A stretch of DNA of 39,031 bases from an uncultured Prevotellaceae bacterium (GTDB lineage Bacteria > Bacteroidota > Bacteroidia > Bacteroidales > Muribaculaceae), in NCBI GenBank assembly GCA_900314215.1, contig OMUK01000132.1:1-39031 (forward strand), written 5' to 3'. Positions within the stretch are counted from its first letter, which is position 1. Each line of letters starts with the position of its first letter. Below the pieces are notes generated by a model. It did not search any database. It was not told where the DNA came from and saw only the letters and a list, made by a program, of their open reading frames with translations. Both the position numbers and the translations under genes were made by a program. This document shows positions 1 to 7,389 of the stretch, one piece after another.

Positions 1-42
1 ACTGAATTTCAATAATTTCAAAGAACGATTGGTCCACTTTAA

Positions 43-960
43 CGGGACAGTAGTGTCATAGAAAATAAAGTCTGTGATGCTGGCGATCAAGAAAAACAAT
101 TAGAGCGATATGTAAACAAAGTAATTGATGAGAGCGTAAATCCAAATAGAATAATAGTCGTATATCTAACGAAAGATGGTCAAAAAGAAGTTTCTGAAAT
201 TAGTCTTACAGAATCTGTCAAGACCATTTTAGGCTATAACGAAGAAAGCGAGGGCAGATACATTAAACTGAACTACAAACATCATATCATACCATGGCTT
301 GAACAAATTATACCTGAAATGCCGATAAAAGAGGAACTTCTTATAGCCGCATTACGGCAATATTTAGATTATCTTAAAGGCATGTGTGGAGAAAGAGAAA
401 GTGAAGAACCAATATATCAGAAAGTAAGAGAAAAAATGATAGATATGATGAATTTACAAACAACAGAGGATTATTTGCAAGCATTCAAAGATGTAGGTCT
501 ATTAAGTGACCAAATCAAGGAAGCTATGCAAGAAAGAATGAACGAACTATTAGAAAAACACTTCTATGAGCCGTTAAAGCTGATATTAAACGAACTATTC
601 CCTGGAGCTTATATTAAGGAGAAGTCTTGCACGGTGCCAGTTTTCTATTGTAGAATTGCGGTGCCAAGTTGGCAAAAAACAGAATTAATTATAAACCCTG
701 AAGGTAATCTGCTTTTCGGCATTGTTAGAAAATACGAGGATATCCAAGTCTCTGAAAGTATACGAGATAAATTAAAAAATAATTTGTCTCATAAGGGTAA
801 TAATTCTCCATGGTGGCCATGGTGGAAAAAACTATATATGGTAATTCCAAGTGCCGATTCGTTTGATTTTCTCTTAGATATAGAAAACGGAACTCTGTTT
901 GATGTCTATTCTAGATGGCTTAAAGAAGTCGCTATACAAACAAAAGATTTAGATATGTAA
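43..960 (+). pseudogene. PD-(D/E)XK nuclease-superfamily protein, 5' end broken
   Basis: The frame ending at the TAA at 958-960 is open back to position 43, just after a TAA at 40-42. The first ATG in frame is at 319, but the recognisable catalytic part lies upstream of it: an I-E-N-K motif at about 58-69, then G-D-Q and Q-L-E-R-Y at about 82-111. These match the ExK and QxxxY core of PD-(D/E)XK family proteins (PDDEXK_4-like). A protein started at 319 (213 aa) would lack the active site. Frame 2 is open over 2-58, which fits a frameshift, a small deletion or a contig-edge artefact near 40-60, although that peptide does not itself resemble the expected upstream strand. The remaining C-terminal part is helical with no motif I recognise. 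Base composition is AT-rich, unlike the following gene, which suggests separate acquisition. Confidence 0.6.
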
Positions 961-974
961 AAGCCTATTCGTCT

Positions 975-1005
975 TTTACAGCCATAGGCGGTTGAGTTAA
1001 CTTTG
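975..1005 (+). promoter_or_regulatory. Candidate promoter of the tail-like gene
   Basis: TAACTTTG at 998-1005 fits the Bacteroidota -7 box TAnnTTTG. The -33 region 19 bp upstream reads TTTA, one base off TTTG. The next start codon is at 1028. Confidence 0.5.
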
Positions 1006-1020
1006 CAGTAAATCAACCGC
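988..1020. promoter_or_regulatory. 8-bp inverted repeat straddling the -7 box
   Basis: GCGGTTGA at 988-995 is the exact reverse complement of TCAACCGC at 1013-1020. The 17-nt spacer contains the TAACTTTG box. This could be an operator for an element-encoded repressor or a hairpin in the transcript. A further 6-bp inverted repeat (GCCTAT 963-968 / ATAGGC 984-989) sits just before it and may be the end of the nuclease transcript, but it has no T-run. Confidence 0.4.
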
Positions 1021-1027
1021 TTTACTT

Positions 1028-3049
1028 ATGGCCATATCATTACAAATCGACGGCAAGGAAGCCGCACTGAAGAAAGGCTCATCAATAGAGTATGTCTCCG
1101 AGAATCGCGCGTTCACTGACGCTGACGATTACTCGATGGAGATAGAACTGCCGCTTGCCGACTGTCCGCAGAACATTGCCATCTTCGGACTGATAACGCG
1201 CAAGGACATCGACACAGAAGAAATCTTCTTTGACGCTGTGTTGCAGGACACCAACTTCTACAAGCGTGGTGCCGTGGTGATTACGGGAATCACCCATGAA
1301 TCCGTCAAGGTGCAGTTCTTGGAGAAACGCTCCTACCAGAACTTCTACCCGGAGTTTGATGAGACATACATCGACGAGCTGGACTTGGGAGAATGGCCGC
1401 ACATCTTTCCCGACAACATCAGCAGTGGCGGGATGAGCGGCAATCCTCGCCCAGGGTGGGAAGATGCGGTCTATATGACACCTGCCCAAATGTGGGCAAA
1501 GTGGCAGGACTTTACGGCGCTGCCGTGGGTGAACAACTATAGCGGAAACTTGCAGAACTGCGCCCGATGGAACGCTTCTGCCAACAAGTATGAGTGGAAA
1601 GTCAATCCCGACAACGACGAGGACACCGACTTCACCAAAGGCTTCTCGTTCCAACCCAATCTTCTCTGGCTCACCAAGAAGATCTGTGACGCGCTCGGCT
1701 ATGCCTACGACTTCGCCACATGGGAGAACAGCGATTACAAGTACCTGCTGGTCGCCAACACCTTGCCTTATGCCTGGAGCAACCGCAAGTGGGCTGCCGC
1801 GCTGCCGCACTGGACGGTCAACGAGTTTTTCAGGGAACTGGAAAAACTCTTGCTTTGTGAGTTTGACATCGACCACGCAAAGGCGCTCGTTTCCTGCTCG
1901 GTCGCGAGTGAGAACGTGGTGGATGCCGGCACGGTCTGCATCGACAAGGTGATAGACTCTTTCTCGGTGGAAGTGACCACCGACGAGGACAAGAGCGGCT
2001 ACAAGCCCATGCTCAATCAAGGTTTCGCAGCGGGCGGTCATAGGCTAGATAACATCTACAACGCCCAATGGTACATCGACATGATGACAAAGCCCGACGG
2101 AACGGTCAGGTGTACCGTGTGGCCCAACCTGCAAGCCCTTTTCGACAGCGACCTGCCGGGGGATTCCGTCAGCGACACAGGCGGCGGTCGTAGCGACTAC
2201 GCCGAGTACGCAGGGGGAAAGTGGGGCTTGCATTATGTGCAGGACATTGACACTTACTTCGTACTCGAGGTGATGAAGCGCGTGGAGTACCGCACCACGC
2301 CCTTCACGATTCACGCCGAGCACATGAAGTGGGGGAATGTGTGTAGGCTGGTACCAGTGAACCGCTTCGGCTCACTGATTCTTGACAAGGAGCATAGCGA
2401 TGAAATAGAGGAGATGGGCATCATACCTGCGTGGATTGACGAGACAGACGAAACCTACGGCAACGTCGTGTTCCTCGACTGCGGAGAGTCGGGCGACGAT
2501 GACGGCTCCAACTCGTCACATCAGACCCATCAGTATATGGGTGGCAGCAGCCACTGGGAGTACGTTGACCCCGATGTGCCTATCCAGTTCGGAGCCTTCT
2601 CCGCAGTGAGCGGCGGGGAGAAAGAGAAGTCAGGTGCCGTGTTCGACAAGCTCTTTGTCGCCTTTTGGTGGGGCGACTACACCAAGTGCAAGCCCCGGTT
2701 GCCCCATCCGTGGACGGACACCTTCGACATGACTTACTCCTATGTCGAGCCGCCAGTGCTGACCGACACAAGCCAGCTCACCATCATTTGGGGAGTGATT
2801 TACAGCGGACGCAACTACTCGCTGCGAATCAACAACAACGCCTACGGACAAGGGAGCGAGCGGTCAACCTACATCGAAGTTGACCAGAAGAAGAAGTACT
2901 CCTTCTCCTTCCTCGCCGATGAAATCCCCAATGTCCGAAGCCTGTTCTTCATCGAGGGCAAGAAATACTTGTGCGCCAAGATCACTGCCCAGTTTGACGA
3001 GAACAGCATGAGCCATCTCCTCAAAGCCGACTTCTACAAGGTGGTATGA
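1028..3049 (+). CDS. Phage tail-like structural protein (tail tip/baseplate type), putative
   Basis: This 673-residue protein has no signal peptide. Its N-terminus (LQIDGKEAALKKGSSIEY, then DYSMEIELPL and the NIAIFGLITRKD segment) and its C-terminus (DQKKKYSFSFLADEIP, KYLCAKITAQF, LLKADFYKVV) resemble, from memory, large proteins in tail modules of Bacteroidales prophages. I cannot run a profile search, so the assignment is tentative. The middle is rich in Trp and Asp with no catalytic motif I recognise. It stands alone here: other morphogenesis genes would have to lie left of the window, or this is a remnant. Its stop codon overlaps a hairpin shared with the convergent integrase gene. GC content is far higher than in the nuclease gene upstream. 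Confidence 0.5.
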   Translation: MAISLQIDGKEAALKKGSSIEYVSENRAFTDADDYSMEIELPLADCPQNIAIFGLITRKDIDTEEIFFDAVLQDTNFYKRGAVVITGITHESVKVQFLEKRSYQNFYPEFDETYIDELDLGEWPHIFPDNISSGGMSGNPRPGWEDAVYMTPAQMWAKWQDFTALPWVNNYSGNLQNCARWNASANKYEWKVNPDNDEDTDFTKGFSFQPNLLWLTKKICDALGYAYDFATWENSDYKYLLVANTLPYAWSNRKWAAALPHWTVNEFFRELEKLLLCEFDIDHAKALVSCSVASENVVDAGTVCIDKVIDSFSVEVTTDEDKSGYKPMLNQGFAAGGHRLDNIYNAQWYIDMMTKPDGTVRCTVWPNLQALFDSDLPGDSVSDTGGGRSDYAEYAGGKWGLHYVQDIDTYFVLEVMKRVEYRTTPFTIHAEHMKWGNVCRLVPVNRFGSLILDKEHSDEIEEMGIIPAWIDETDETYGNVVFLDCGESGDDDGSNSSHQTHQYMGGSSHWEYVDPDVPIQFGAFSAVSGGEKEKSGAVFDKLFVAFWWGDYTKCKPRLPHPWTDTFDMTYSYVEPPVLTDTSQLTIIWGVIYSGRNYSLRINNNAYGQGSERSTYIEVDQKKKYSFSFLADEIPNVRSLFFIEGKKYLCAKITAQFDENSMSHLLKADFYKVV

Positions 3050-3075
3050 AGAAGTGGCTAACTCGCCACTTCTTC
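3048..3075. terminator. Perfect 11-bp hairpin between convergent genes
   Basis: GAAGAAGTGGC at 3048-3058 is the exact reverse complement of GCCACTTCTTC at 3065-3075, with a 6-nt loop. It overlaps the stop codons of both the tail-like gene (3047-3049) and the integrase gene (3058-3060 on the complement). No T-run follows on either strand, so it may act as a bidirectional RNA-end stabiliser rather than a classical intrinsic terminator. Confidence 0.5.
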
Positions 3076-4254
3076 GGCACCTTCTGTCTCTTGCACCTCG
3101 TCATCGTCAAGTGCGCCCTTGAACTGTTTGACCTCGCTGTGCACAAGCATACTGTTTTCTTGAATATAGCGGTTGGTTGTACTGACATCGCTATGCCTTG
3201 CTTGGTCACGTGCCACAACCACGCCTTGCTCATTGGCGAGGTCACGAATACCGCTATCTTTCAGTGAGTAGAACTGATACTCATCGCTCCAGCCTAAGGC
3301 TTCACGCATCTTCTTCCAACGGCGGTTGTATTGGTCTGCATTGCATCGGTCTGGCGACGGCTTGAAGTTCTTTCCAAAAAGGAAATAACTGGAGGGAGCT
3401 GAAAGCACCCCAAGTTCAACCATCAGCTTCAGCACAGTGTCATTCAATGCCACCTTTGCGCTTTTCTTGTTCTTGCTGAAGTCCTCGCTCACAAAGATAG
3501 TCTTATCTTTGAGCGATATGTCGCCCACTTTAAGATAGGAAAGCTCTGTAGGGCGAATAAAAGTAAAGTACTCCATGTAACAAGCGAGCAGGAAGTACTT
3601 GTCTTCACGCTTCAAATACTGACGCATTTGTTTGAGTTTTGTGGGCGACAAGTCCTTGCGGAACTTCTTCTTCTCGTCAAGGGCTGGAATGTGGTCAACA
3701 GGATTGCTGTCAATGTACTTGCGAGAGACCATGAACTCGGCAAAGCTGTAGCACCAGCCTCGATAGTTGTTTCGTGTTCGTTCGGTCACTCCACGGTCAA
3801 GGTACAGCCAATCCAAGTAGTCGTTGACAAACGCGCTGTCAAACTGATAGGCGTACTTGATTGGCAGCACACATGAGGATAGATACTGGTTGAGGATGTT
3901 CACCCGTGACTGATACGAATGCTTGGTTTTGGTTCTTGACTTTCGCTCAATATACTCCATATATCTAGATAAGACATCTGATAATAAAGTAAAACCTCGC
4001 GACTCTTGTGTATTGACCCAAGGATTCCAGCCGGCGCGCAGTTGGCGAGTCACAGTCTCTATAATCTCGGCTGCTTTGCGTCTCTTTTCGGATTTTTTCT
4101 TGATGTTGTCAAGCATGAATTTTTTCCGGCGCATTTCGCCCGTAACTGGATCGAAAGCGAAAAAATCCACATACCAACATTTGCCTTCATGGAGCCTTGG
4201 ATAGGTAAATCCAAGAGTTTCTGATGCAGTGTTTCTTTTTGTTTGATACGACAT
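3058..4254 (-). CDS. Tyrosine recombinase / phage-type integrase
   Basis: The 398-residue protein has the three-part layout of Bacteroidota element integrases: an arm-binding N-terminal region (about 1-85), a SAM-like core-binding domain (about 88-185) and a catalytic domain (about 200-375). Catalytic residues visible are Arg234 in FIRPTEL, His354 in ARHSDVSTTNRY and the nucleophile Tyr363. The usual HxxR box appears as YSLKDSGIRD (about 329-338), a variant I associate with many integrases of this phylum. The start is the ATG at 4254, preceded by an A-rich stretch. It would carry out excision and integration of the element. Its position next to tRNA-Ser suggests that the tRNA or its downstream flank is the target. 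Confidence 0.9.
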   Translation of the reverse strand: MSYQTKRNTASETLGFTYPRLHEGKCWYVDFFAFDPVTGEMRRKKFMLDNIKKKSEKRRKAAEIIETVTRQLRAGWNPWVNTQESRGFTLLSDVLSRYMEYIERKSRTKTKHSYQSRVNILNQYLSSCVLPIKYAYQFDSAFVNDYLDWLYLDRGVTERTRNNYRGWCYSFAEFMVSRKYIDSNPVDHIPALDEKKKFRKDLSPTKLKQMRQYLKREDKYFLLACYMEYFTFIRPTELSYLKVGDISLKDKTIFVSEDFSKNKKSAKVALNDTVLKLMVELGVLSAPSSYFLFGKNFKPSPDRCNADQYNRRWKKMREALGWSDEYQFYSLKDSGIRDLANEQGVVVARDQARHSDVSTTNRYIQENSMLVHSEVKQFKGALDDDEVQETEGAEEVAS

Positions 4255-4350
4255 TTTTTTAACATTTTTTGTCAGAAGCAGGGTCCATCGAAAAAATGTT
4301 GCCGTTGAACTATTAAAAAATTACTGTCCCTATGGTGTCCGAGTAATTTT

Positions 4351-4393
4351 AAAAAATTAGGGCTAACAATCTGATTTTGCGATTGTTAACCCT
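4351..4393 (-). terminator. Intrinsic terminator of tRNA-Ser
   Basis: On the minus strand a 13-bp stem (4381-4393 pairing with 4359-4371, one G-T wobble) encloses a 9-nt loop and is followed by a run of Ts (A-rich 4351-4357 on the plus strand). It lies 8 bp beyond the tRNA 3' end, so tRNA transcription should stop before the integrase gene. Confidence 0.85.
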
Positions 4394-4400
4394 GATTATG

Positions 4401-4487
4401 CGGAGAGGACAAGATTCGAACTTGCGGTAGGGTTACCCCTACGGCAGTTTAGCAAACTGCTGGTTTCAGCCACTCACCCACCTCTCC
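4401..4487 (-). tRNA. tRNA-Ser (anticodon GCU)
   Basis: The reverse complement folds as an 87-nt type II tRNA. The acceptor stem is GGAGAGG/CCTCTCC with discriminator G at 4401. The anticodon arm GCAGT-TTGCTAA-ACTGC carries GCU, followed by a long variable arm and a T arm containing GTTCGAATC. CCA is not encoded. It reads AGC/AGU codons. It is flanked by its own promoter (4524-4554) and terminator (4351-4393) and is the likely landmark for the integrated element on its 3' side. Confidence 0.95.
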
Positions 4488-4523
4488 AGTGCTTTGTGCT
4501 GAATTGCTTCGATTAAGCGAGTG

Positions 4524-4554
4524 CAAAGATATAGCTTTTTTTGCTACTTGCAAA
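4524..4554 (-). promoter_or_regulatory. Promoter of tRNA-Ser
   Basis: On the minus strand TTTG (4551-4554) and TATCTTTG (4524-4531) are separated by exactly 19 bp, matching the Bacteroidota sigma-ABfr consensus. The tRNA 5' end is 36 bp downstream. Confidence 0.85.
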
Positions 4555-4634
4555 AGAAAAATCGATTTTTCTTGAAATATTTTTGTCAAAACCGCCTCAA
4601 GTGGCTGTGGATGGAGGCTTGAGGAGGATGGAAT

Positions 4635-4665
4635 TTTGCCGTTTCGGGGGAAATGGCTATATTTG
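4635..4665 (+). promoter_or_regulatory. Promoter of the small exported protein
   Basis: TTTG (4635-4638) and TATATTTG (4658-4665) lie exactly 19 bp apart. Transcription would start about 5-7 bp later, giving a leader of about 25 nt to the ATG at 4698. Confidence 0.8.
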
Positions 4666-4697
4666 GAGTGTAATTAGGCCAAAAAATGCGACACACG

Positions 4698-5183
4698 ATG
4701 AAAAAGACAATCATAACGCTGGTGCTGGCTCTCATGGCAACCGTGATGCAGGCCGACTTGTGGAGCGAGAAGGACCCGCAACCACGCGACTTCATGGGCT
4801 GCGAGATGGGCGTGAGCACCTCGACCCAGGCTGCTGCCACGATAGGCAAGGAGGGCGTGGCCCACGATGTAGACTCGACATCGGGCACCATCACGATGCT
4901 GAAGCCCATGTATGCCGGCATGCAATACGACTACGGCATGATGAGTTTTGACGCCCAGGGACGCCTCGCCCTGGTGCAACTCTACCGCCACGTGGGCAAC
5001 TTGCAGGATGCCAACGATGTGGCCCGCGAGCTGGTCAAGGACCTGGAGCGGCGCTACAACACCCGCCTCGAGGCGAGCGGCAATTGCTACCGAGCCCAAG
5101 CCGCCGGCATGACCATAAGCCTTGCCCTGATGGAGGACAACCAAGACTCGTGGATGGTGGGGCTTTCCTTCCAATACCAGTGA
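4698..5183 (+). CDS. Small exported protein of unknown function
   Basis: The protein has 161 residues from the ATG at 4698. That start gives a normal signal peptide: MKK, a hydrophobic stretch, and probable cleavage after about residue 19 in MQADLW. An ATG 12 bp upstream (4686) is also open but would put RHT before the basic start. The mature part of about 140 residues has no motif I recognise. It looks like a compact alpha/beta domain with two Cys (CEMG and GNCY). It is monocistronic, has its own near-perfect promoter and is convergent with porQ. No function is assigned. Confidence 0.7.
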   Translation: MKKTIITLVLALMATVMQADLWSEKDPQPRDFMGCEMGVSTSTQAAATIGKEGVAHDVDSTSGTITMLKPMYAGMQYDYGMMSFDAQGRLALVQLYRHVGNLQDANDVARELVKDLERRYNTRLEASGNCYRAQAAGMTISLALMEDNQDSWMVGLSFQYQ

Positions 5184-5206
5184 ATCAATAAAGGGCGACG
5201 CTTTGG

Positions 5207-5218
5207 CGAAATCGCCGC
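5207..5218 (+). other. Short hairpin in the convergent intergenic region
   Basis: GGCG-AAAT-CGCC forms a small stem 24 bp after the stop of the exported-protein gene; a T-rich stretch follows only 12-20 bp later. The rest of 5184-5386, between the two convergent genes, shows no gene or clear site. Confidence 0.25.
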
Positions 5219-5386
5219 CATGGTAAAACCTATTTTATTAATTATCAGGAGGAAAAAAATCTTGCTTGTGCTTTGACGCGTTGAGGGTGTCGATGTTGAA
5301 AAACAATCGATATTATTCACTGCCACCGGGCGTCCACTAGGGTTGCGCCCCGCCACTTGCATTCACCCCCGGCAACGAGCAGGTGT

Positions 5387-6415
5387 TTACTTCAGGAGAT
5401 CGCCTAGCGAGGCGGTGATGTTGAGCATGAAGGTGGTGGCACCGGTGTGGGGCTGTGCCAGCGCGATGCCGAAGCCGAAGGTCTTCACCTTGAGCCCCGC
5501 ACCTGCCGAGAAGCCCGAGAGGATGTTGCGGTGATAGGTGCTCATGTCGGTGCGCACCTTGTAGTTGTAGCCCACACCTATATACATATTTTCTTGCGGC
5601 ACAAATTCCAGGCCAAACACCAGGTGGCGGAAAAGGTTGCTGCCAAACTTGTCCTTCTTCACCAGGTCGCTACTGGCATTGTTCTTGTCGGCGGGCTCGT
5701 AGTAGGGCAAGTGCCACTTGCGCAGGTTCCAGGCCGTGATCGACAGGCGGAAGGGCGAGGTGCCCATAAACTGGGAGTAGCCCAACTGGACGTCCCAGGG
5801 CAAGTTGTCCTTGCGGTCGTTGAATTTCTTCACCTGGCCGCCCAGGTTCTTGGCCACGAGCGAGAGCGAGAGGTCGTTGTCGGGGTTGTAGTAGTTGATG
5901 CCCAGGTCGGCAGCCACGGCGCCGGCCGTGTAGTCCTCATATTTTGAGTAAAGATACTTCAGGGTGATGCCGCCGCGCAGACGCTCGGTGATGTCGTGCG
6001 AGTAGGTGAGCGAGAAATTGATGTCGCTGGCGCTGAATTTGCCGGTAGGGGCGCCCGTCTCGTCGTAGCCCTCGAGGTCGCCGTAGCCGTAATACTGGAT
6101 GCTGGCGGCAAAGGCGCTGTGCTCGGTGAGGCCTTGCCCGTAGCGGGCTCCCATGAAATTGGTCGAACCGATGTATTTCATGTAGTTCAGGCCCACCTGG
6201 TGGTCATATTCCGGGCCCAGCAGAGCGGGGTTTTGCTCCACCAGGTTGATGTCGTCGTCGACAAGCGAGATGTTGTGGCCGCCCAAGCCGTAGACGTGGC
6301 TTGAGGGAGTGACGTTAAGGAAGTCGTAGGCAGTAGTCGTGCCCGACTCGGCGGTGGCTGCGATAGCCACTGCCAGCAGGGCAGGTGCCAATGTGCGACG
6401 TGTGATAATTCTCAT
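5387..6415 (-). CDS. porQ: PorQ-like protein of the type IX secretion system
   Basis: The protein has 342 residues from the ATG at 6415. An upstream ATG at 6451 is in frame but would push the signal peptide 12 residues inward. A signal peptide of about 22 residues is followed by YDFLNVTPSSHVYGLGG and ISLVDDDINLVEQNPALL, the N-terminal signature of PorQ/PorV-type outer-membrane beta-barrels. Repeated amphipathic, aromatic-rich strands run to the C-terminus. In type IX systems PorQ works with the PorU/PorZ/PorV attachment machinery that processes cargo carrying C-terminal sorting domains. Two proteins later in the window (31746-34097 and 36058-37035) have C-termini of that sort. No other por genes are adjacent. 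Confidence 0.8.
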   Translation of the reverse strand: MRIITRRTLAPALLAVAIAATAESGTTTAYDFLNVTPSSHVYGLGGHNISLVDDDINLVEQNPALLGPEYDHQVGLNYMKYIGSTNFMGARYGQGLTEHSAFAASIQYYGYGDLEGYDETGAPTGKFSASDINFSLTYSHDITERLRGGITLKYLYSKYEDYTAGAVAADLGINYYNPDNDLSLSLVAKNLGGQVKKFNDRKDNLPWDVQLGYSQFMGTSPFRLSITAWNLRKWHLPYYEPADKNNASSDLVKKDKFGSNLFRHLVFGLEFVPQENMYIGVGYNYKVRTDMSTYHRNILSGFSAGAGLKVKTFGFGIALAQPHTGATTFMLNITASLGDLLK

Positions 6416-6529
6416 TATATAACCTTCTCTTTCTAAAATTTTATAACGCAAAAGGGACTGCTATAGTATGAATGTTTAAAATTTTTTTACAAGAAATGCT
6501 TTGGGCGGCGCAATCTGTAAAAATTAATG

Positions 6530-6547
6530 AAATGATATTAATCATTT
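6530..6547. promoter_or_regulatory. Candidate operator between porQ and the TonB-like gene
   Basis: A perfect 7-bp inverted repeat (AAATGAT-ATTA-ATCATTT) overlaps a perfect palindrome ATTTGCAAAT at 6544-6553. A related ATGCAAAT follows at 6576-6583. All lie in the divergent region just upstream of the TATATTTG box at 6591. A regulator binding here could affect both genes; this is inference from symmetry alone. Confidence 0.35.
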
Positions 6548-6567
6548 GCAAATTACGGCCGCATTTC

Positions 6568-6598
6568 ATTGACAAATGCAAATTCCCACTTATATTTG
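6568..6598 (+). promoter_or_regulatory. Promoter of the TonB-domain gene
   Basis: TATATTTG at 6591-6598 is an exact -7 box. The position 19 bp upstream reads ATTG, one mismatch to TTTG. Confidence 0.65.
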
Positions 6599-6667
6599 TA
6601 ACCGATTTTGGCTTCTTTTATACTCATAAAGGACAAAATCGAGTTGAAGAGAAAGAAGGCGATATAT

Positions 6668-7126
6668 ATGGAAAAAGCGCTACGCATCAATCTGTTAATA
6701 TTCCTCATAGTGCTCTTGATGGTGCCCGTTGCAGCCAACGGGCAACGCAATGCAAGGCGTGTGGGGCAGGTCAACCCCATGTCGCCCGAGCATCTGCAAT
6801 ACATAGAGTTTTACGAGTTTGAGCAAGTCGACGTTCAGCCCGAGTTTCCGGGTGGCGAGCGTGGGCTGGTCAATTATATCAACAACACCCGCGAGTATCC
6901 CTACAACGAGTATGTGCGCCACCAGCAAGGCCGCGTGCTGTGCAGCTTCATCATAGGCTCCGACGGCCGAGTGAGCCACATCCAGGTGATACGCAGTTCG
7001 GGCTACTCGGCTATGGACCAGGAAGCCGTGCGCGTGATCAAGAAGATGCCGCGTTGGGAGGCAGGCCGCGTGCACAACAGCAAGGTCAACGTGCGATGCA
7101 TCTTGCCCATCGCCTTCCGCTTGTAG
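6668..7126 (+). CDS. TonB C-terminal-domain protein
   Basis: The protein has 152 residues from the ATG at 6668, which places one hydrophobic segment (about residues 8-22) at the N-terminus; the frame is open further upstream without a better start. After a short linker comes a TonB C-terminal domain: PEFPGGERGLVNYI, then EYPYNEYVRHQQGRV, IIGSDGRVSHIQVIRSSG, LDQEAV-like MDQEAVRVIKKMPRW and a closing beta strand. It lacks the long Pro-rich periplasmic spacer of classical TonB, so it may be a short TonB-like partner or a periplasmic binding module rather than a full energy transducer. It is divergent from porQ and monocistronic. Confidence 0.8.
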   Translation: MEKALRINLLIFLIVLLMVPVAANGQRNARRVGQVNPMSPEHLQYIEFYEFEQVDVQPEFPGGERGLVNYINNTREYPYNEYVRHQQGRVLCSFIIGSDGRVSHIQVIRSSGYSAMDQEAVRVIKKMPRWEAGRVHNSKVNVRCILPIAFRL

Positions 7127-7165
7127 CGATACACATCACAAAATTGTAAATTGAGGCCAAGCCGC

Positions 7166-7196
7166 TTGCACGGGTGAAAAATTGTGCTTACCTTTG
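7166..7196 (+). promoter_or_regulatory. Promoter of the his leader and operon
   Basis: TACCTTTG at 7189-7196 is an exact -7 box. The -33 region carries TTG at 7166-7168 (CTTG at 7165-7168 gives 20-bp spacing). Transcription would begin near 7203, leaving a leader of about 240 nt before hisG. Confidence 0.7.
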
Positions 7197-7220
7197 CAGG
7201 CGAAATAGGTATTTATAACA

Positions 7221-7268
7221 ATGAGTATTGGTTACCGTCATCATCACCATCATCACCGCTCTCTGTAA
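7221..7268 (+). CDS. His operon leader peptide with six consecutive His codons
   Basis: ATG at 7221 opens a 15-codon frame, MSIGYRHHHHHHRSL, ending in TAA at 7266-7268. Codons 7-12 are CAT CAT CAC CAT CAT CAC. It sits about 18 nt after the predicted transcription start and 173 nt before hisG, and is followed by an intrinsic terminator. A run of the end-product amino acid's codons ahead of its biosynthetic operon is the hallmark of ribosome-mediated attenuation: uncharged tRNA-His would stall the ribosome on these codons. It was too short for ordinary gene calling. The peptide itself probably has no function after synthesis. Confidence 0.93.
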   Translation: MSIGYRHHHHHHRSL

Positions 7269-7389
7269 AAAGGAAAGCCCGATGACGCGTGCCACGACGA
7301 CGACGACAAAGACTCATTGAAGCGTTGAAACAAAAACGAGTGAAGCCGACTTTCCTGAAATTGCTCAGGTGAGTCGGTTGATTTTTTTA
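7236..7389 (+). promoter_or_regulatory. His attenuator (pause, antiterminator and terminator segments)
   Basis: Segment 1, CGTCATC (7236-7242), overlaps the His codons and pairs exactly with GATGACG (7281-7287). Segment 2 also contains AGGAAAG (7271-7277), which pairs exactly with CTTTCCT (7350-7356), the 5' arm of the terminator. GACTCA (7311-7316) can likewise pair with TGAGTC (7370-7375) in the 3' arm. If the ribosome stalls on His codons, segment 1 is masked, segment 2 is free to invade the terminator and hisG is transcribed. If it does not stall, the 1:2 hairpin and the terminator form. The pairings are read by eye; I did not compute energies. Confidence 0.75.
7346..7389 (+). terminator. 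Attenuator terminator upstream of hisG
   Basis: CCGACT (7346-7351) pairs with AGTCGG (7372-7377), and the inner CCTGA/TCAGG extends the stem through one mismatch and a wobble to a 6-nt loop. A seven-T run follows at 7382-7388. It lies between the leader peptide and hisG, so it acts inside the operon leader and not at a gene end. Confidence 0.9.

Larger units (their letters stand above)
1..4400. mobile_element. Right end of an integrative element or prophage next to tRNA-Ser
   Basis: A tyrosine integrase gene lies just beyond the 3' end of tRNA-Ser(GCU) and reads away from it, the usual arrangement for elements that integrate at tRNA genes. Inside are a phage tail-like gene and a broken nuclease gene. 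The nuclease region is clearly AT-rich while the chromosome to the right is GC-rich. The left end is outside the window and I found no direct repeat of the tRNA 3' end in 1-4400. The exact attachment site is therefore not fixed; it could be the tRNA 3' end or the sequence just past the tRNA terminator (about 4255-4350). Confidence 0.6.

Noticed and set aside
44-4331. GGGACAGTA at 44-52 matching the minus strand at 4323-4331, as possible element ends
   Set aside because: Nine bases without extension is expected by chance in this length, and the inverted orientation does not fit flanking attachment repeats.
7293-7309. CGA triplet repeat, considered as a CRISPR-like or microsatellite feature
   Set aside because: It is only about five triplets, has no spacer structure, and lies between the attenuator segments.
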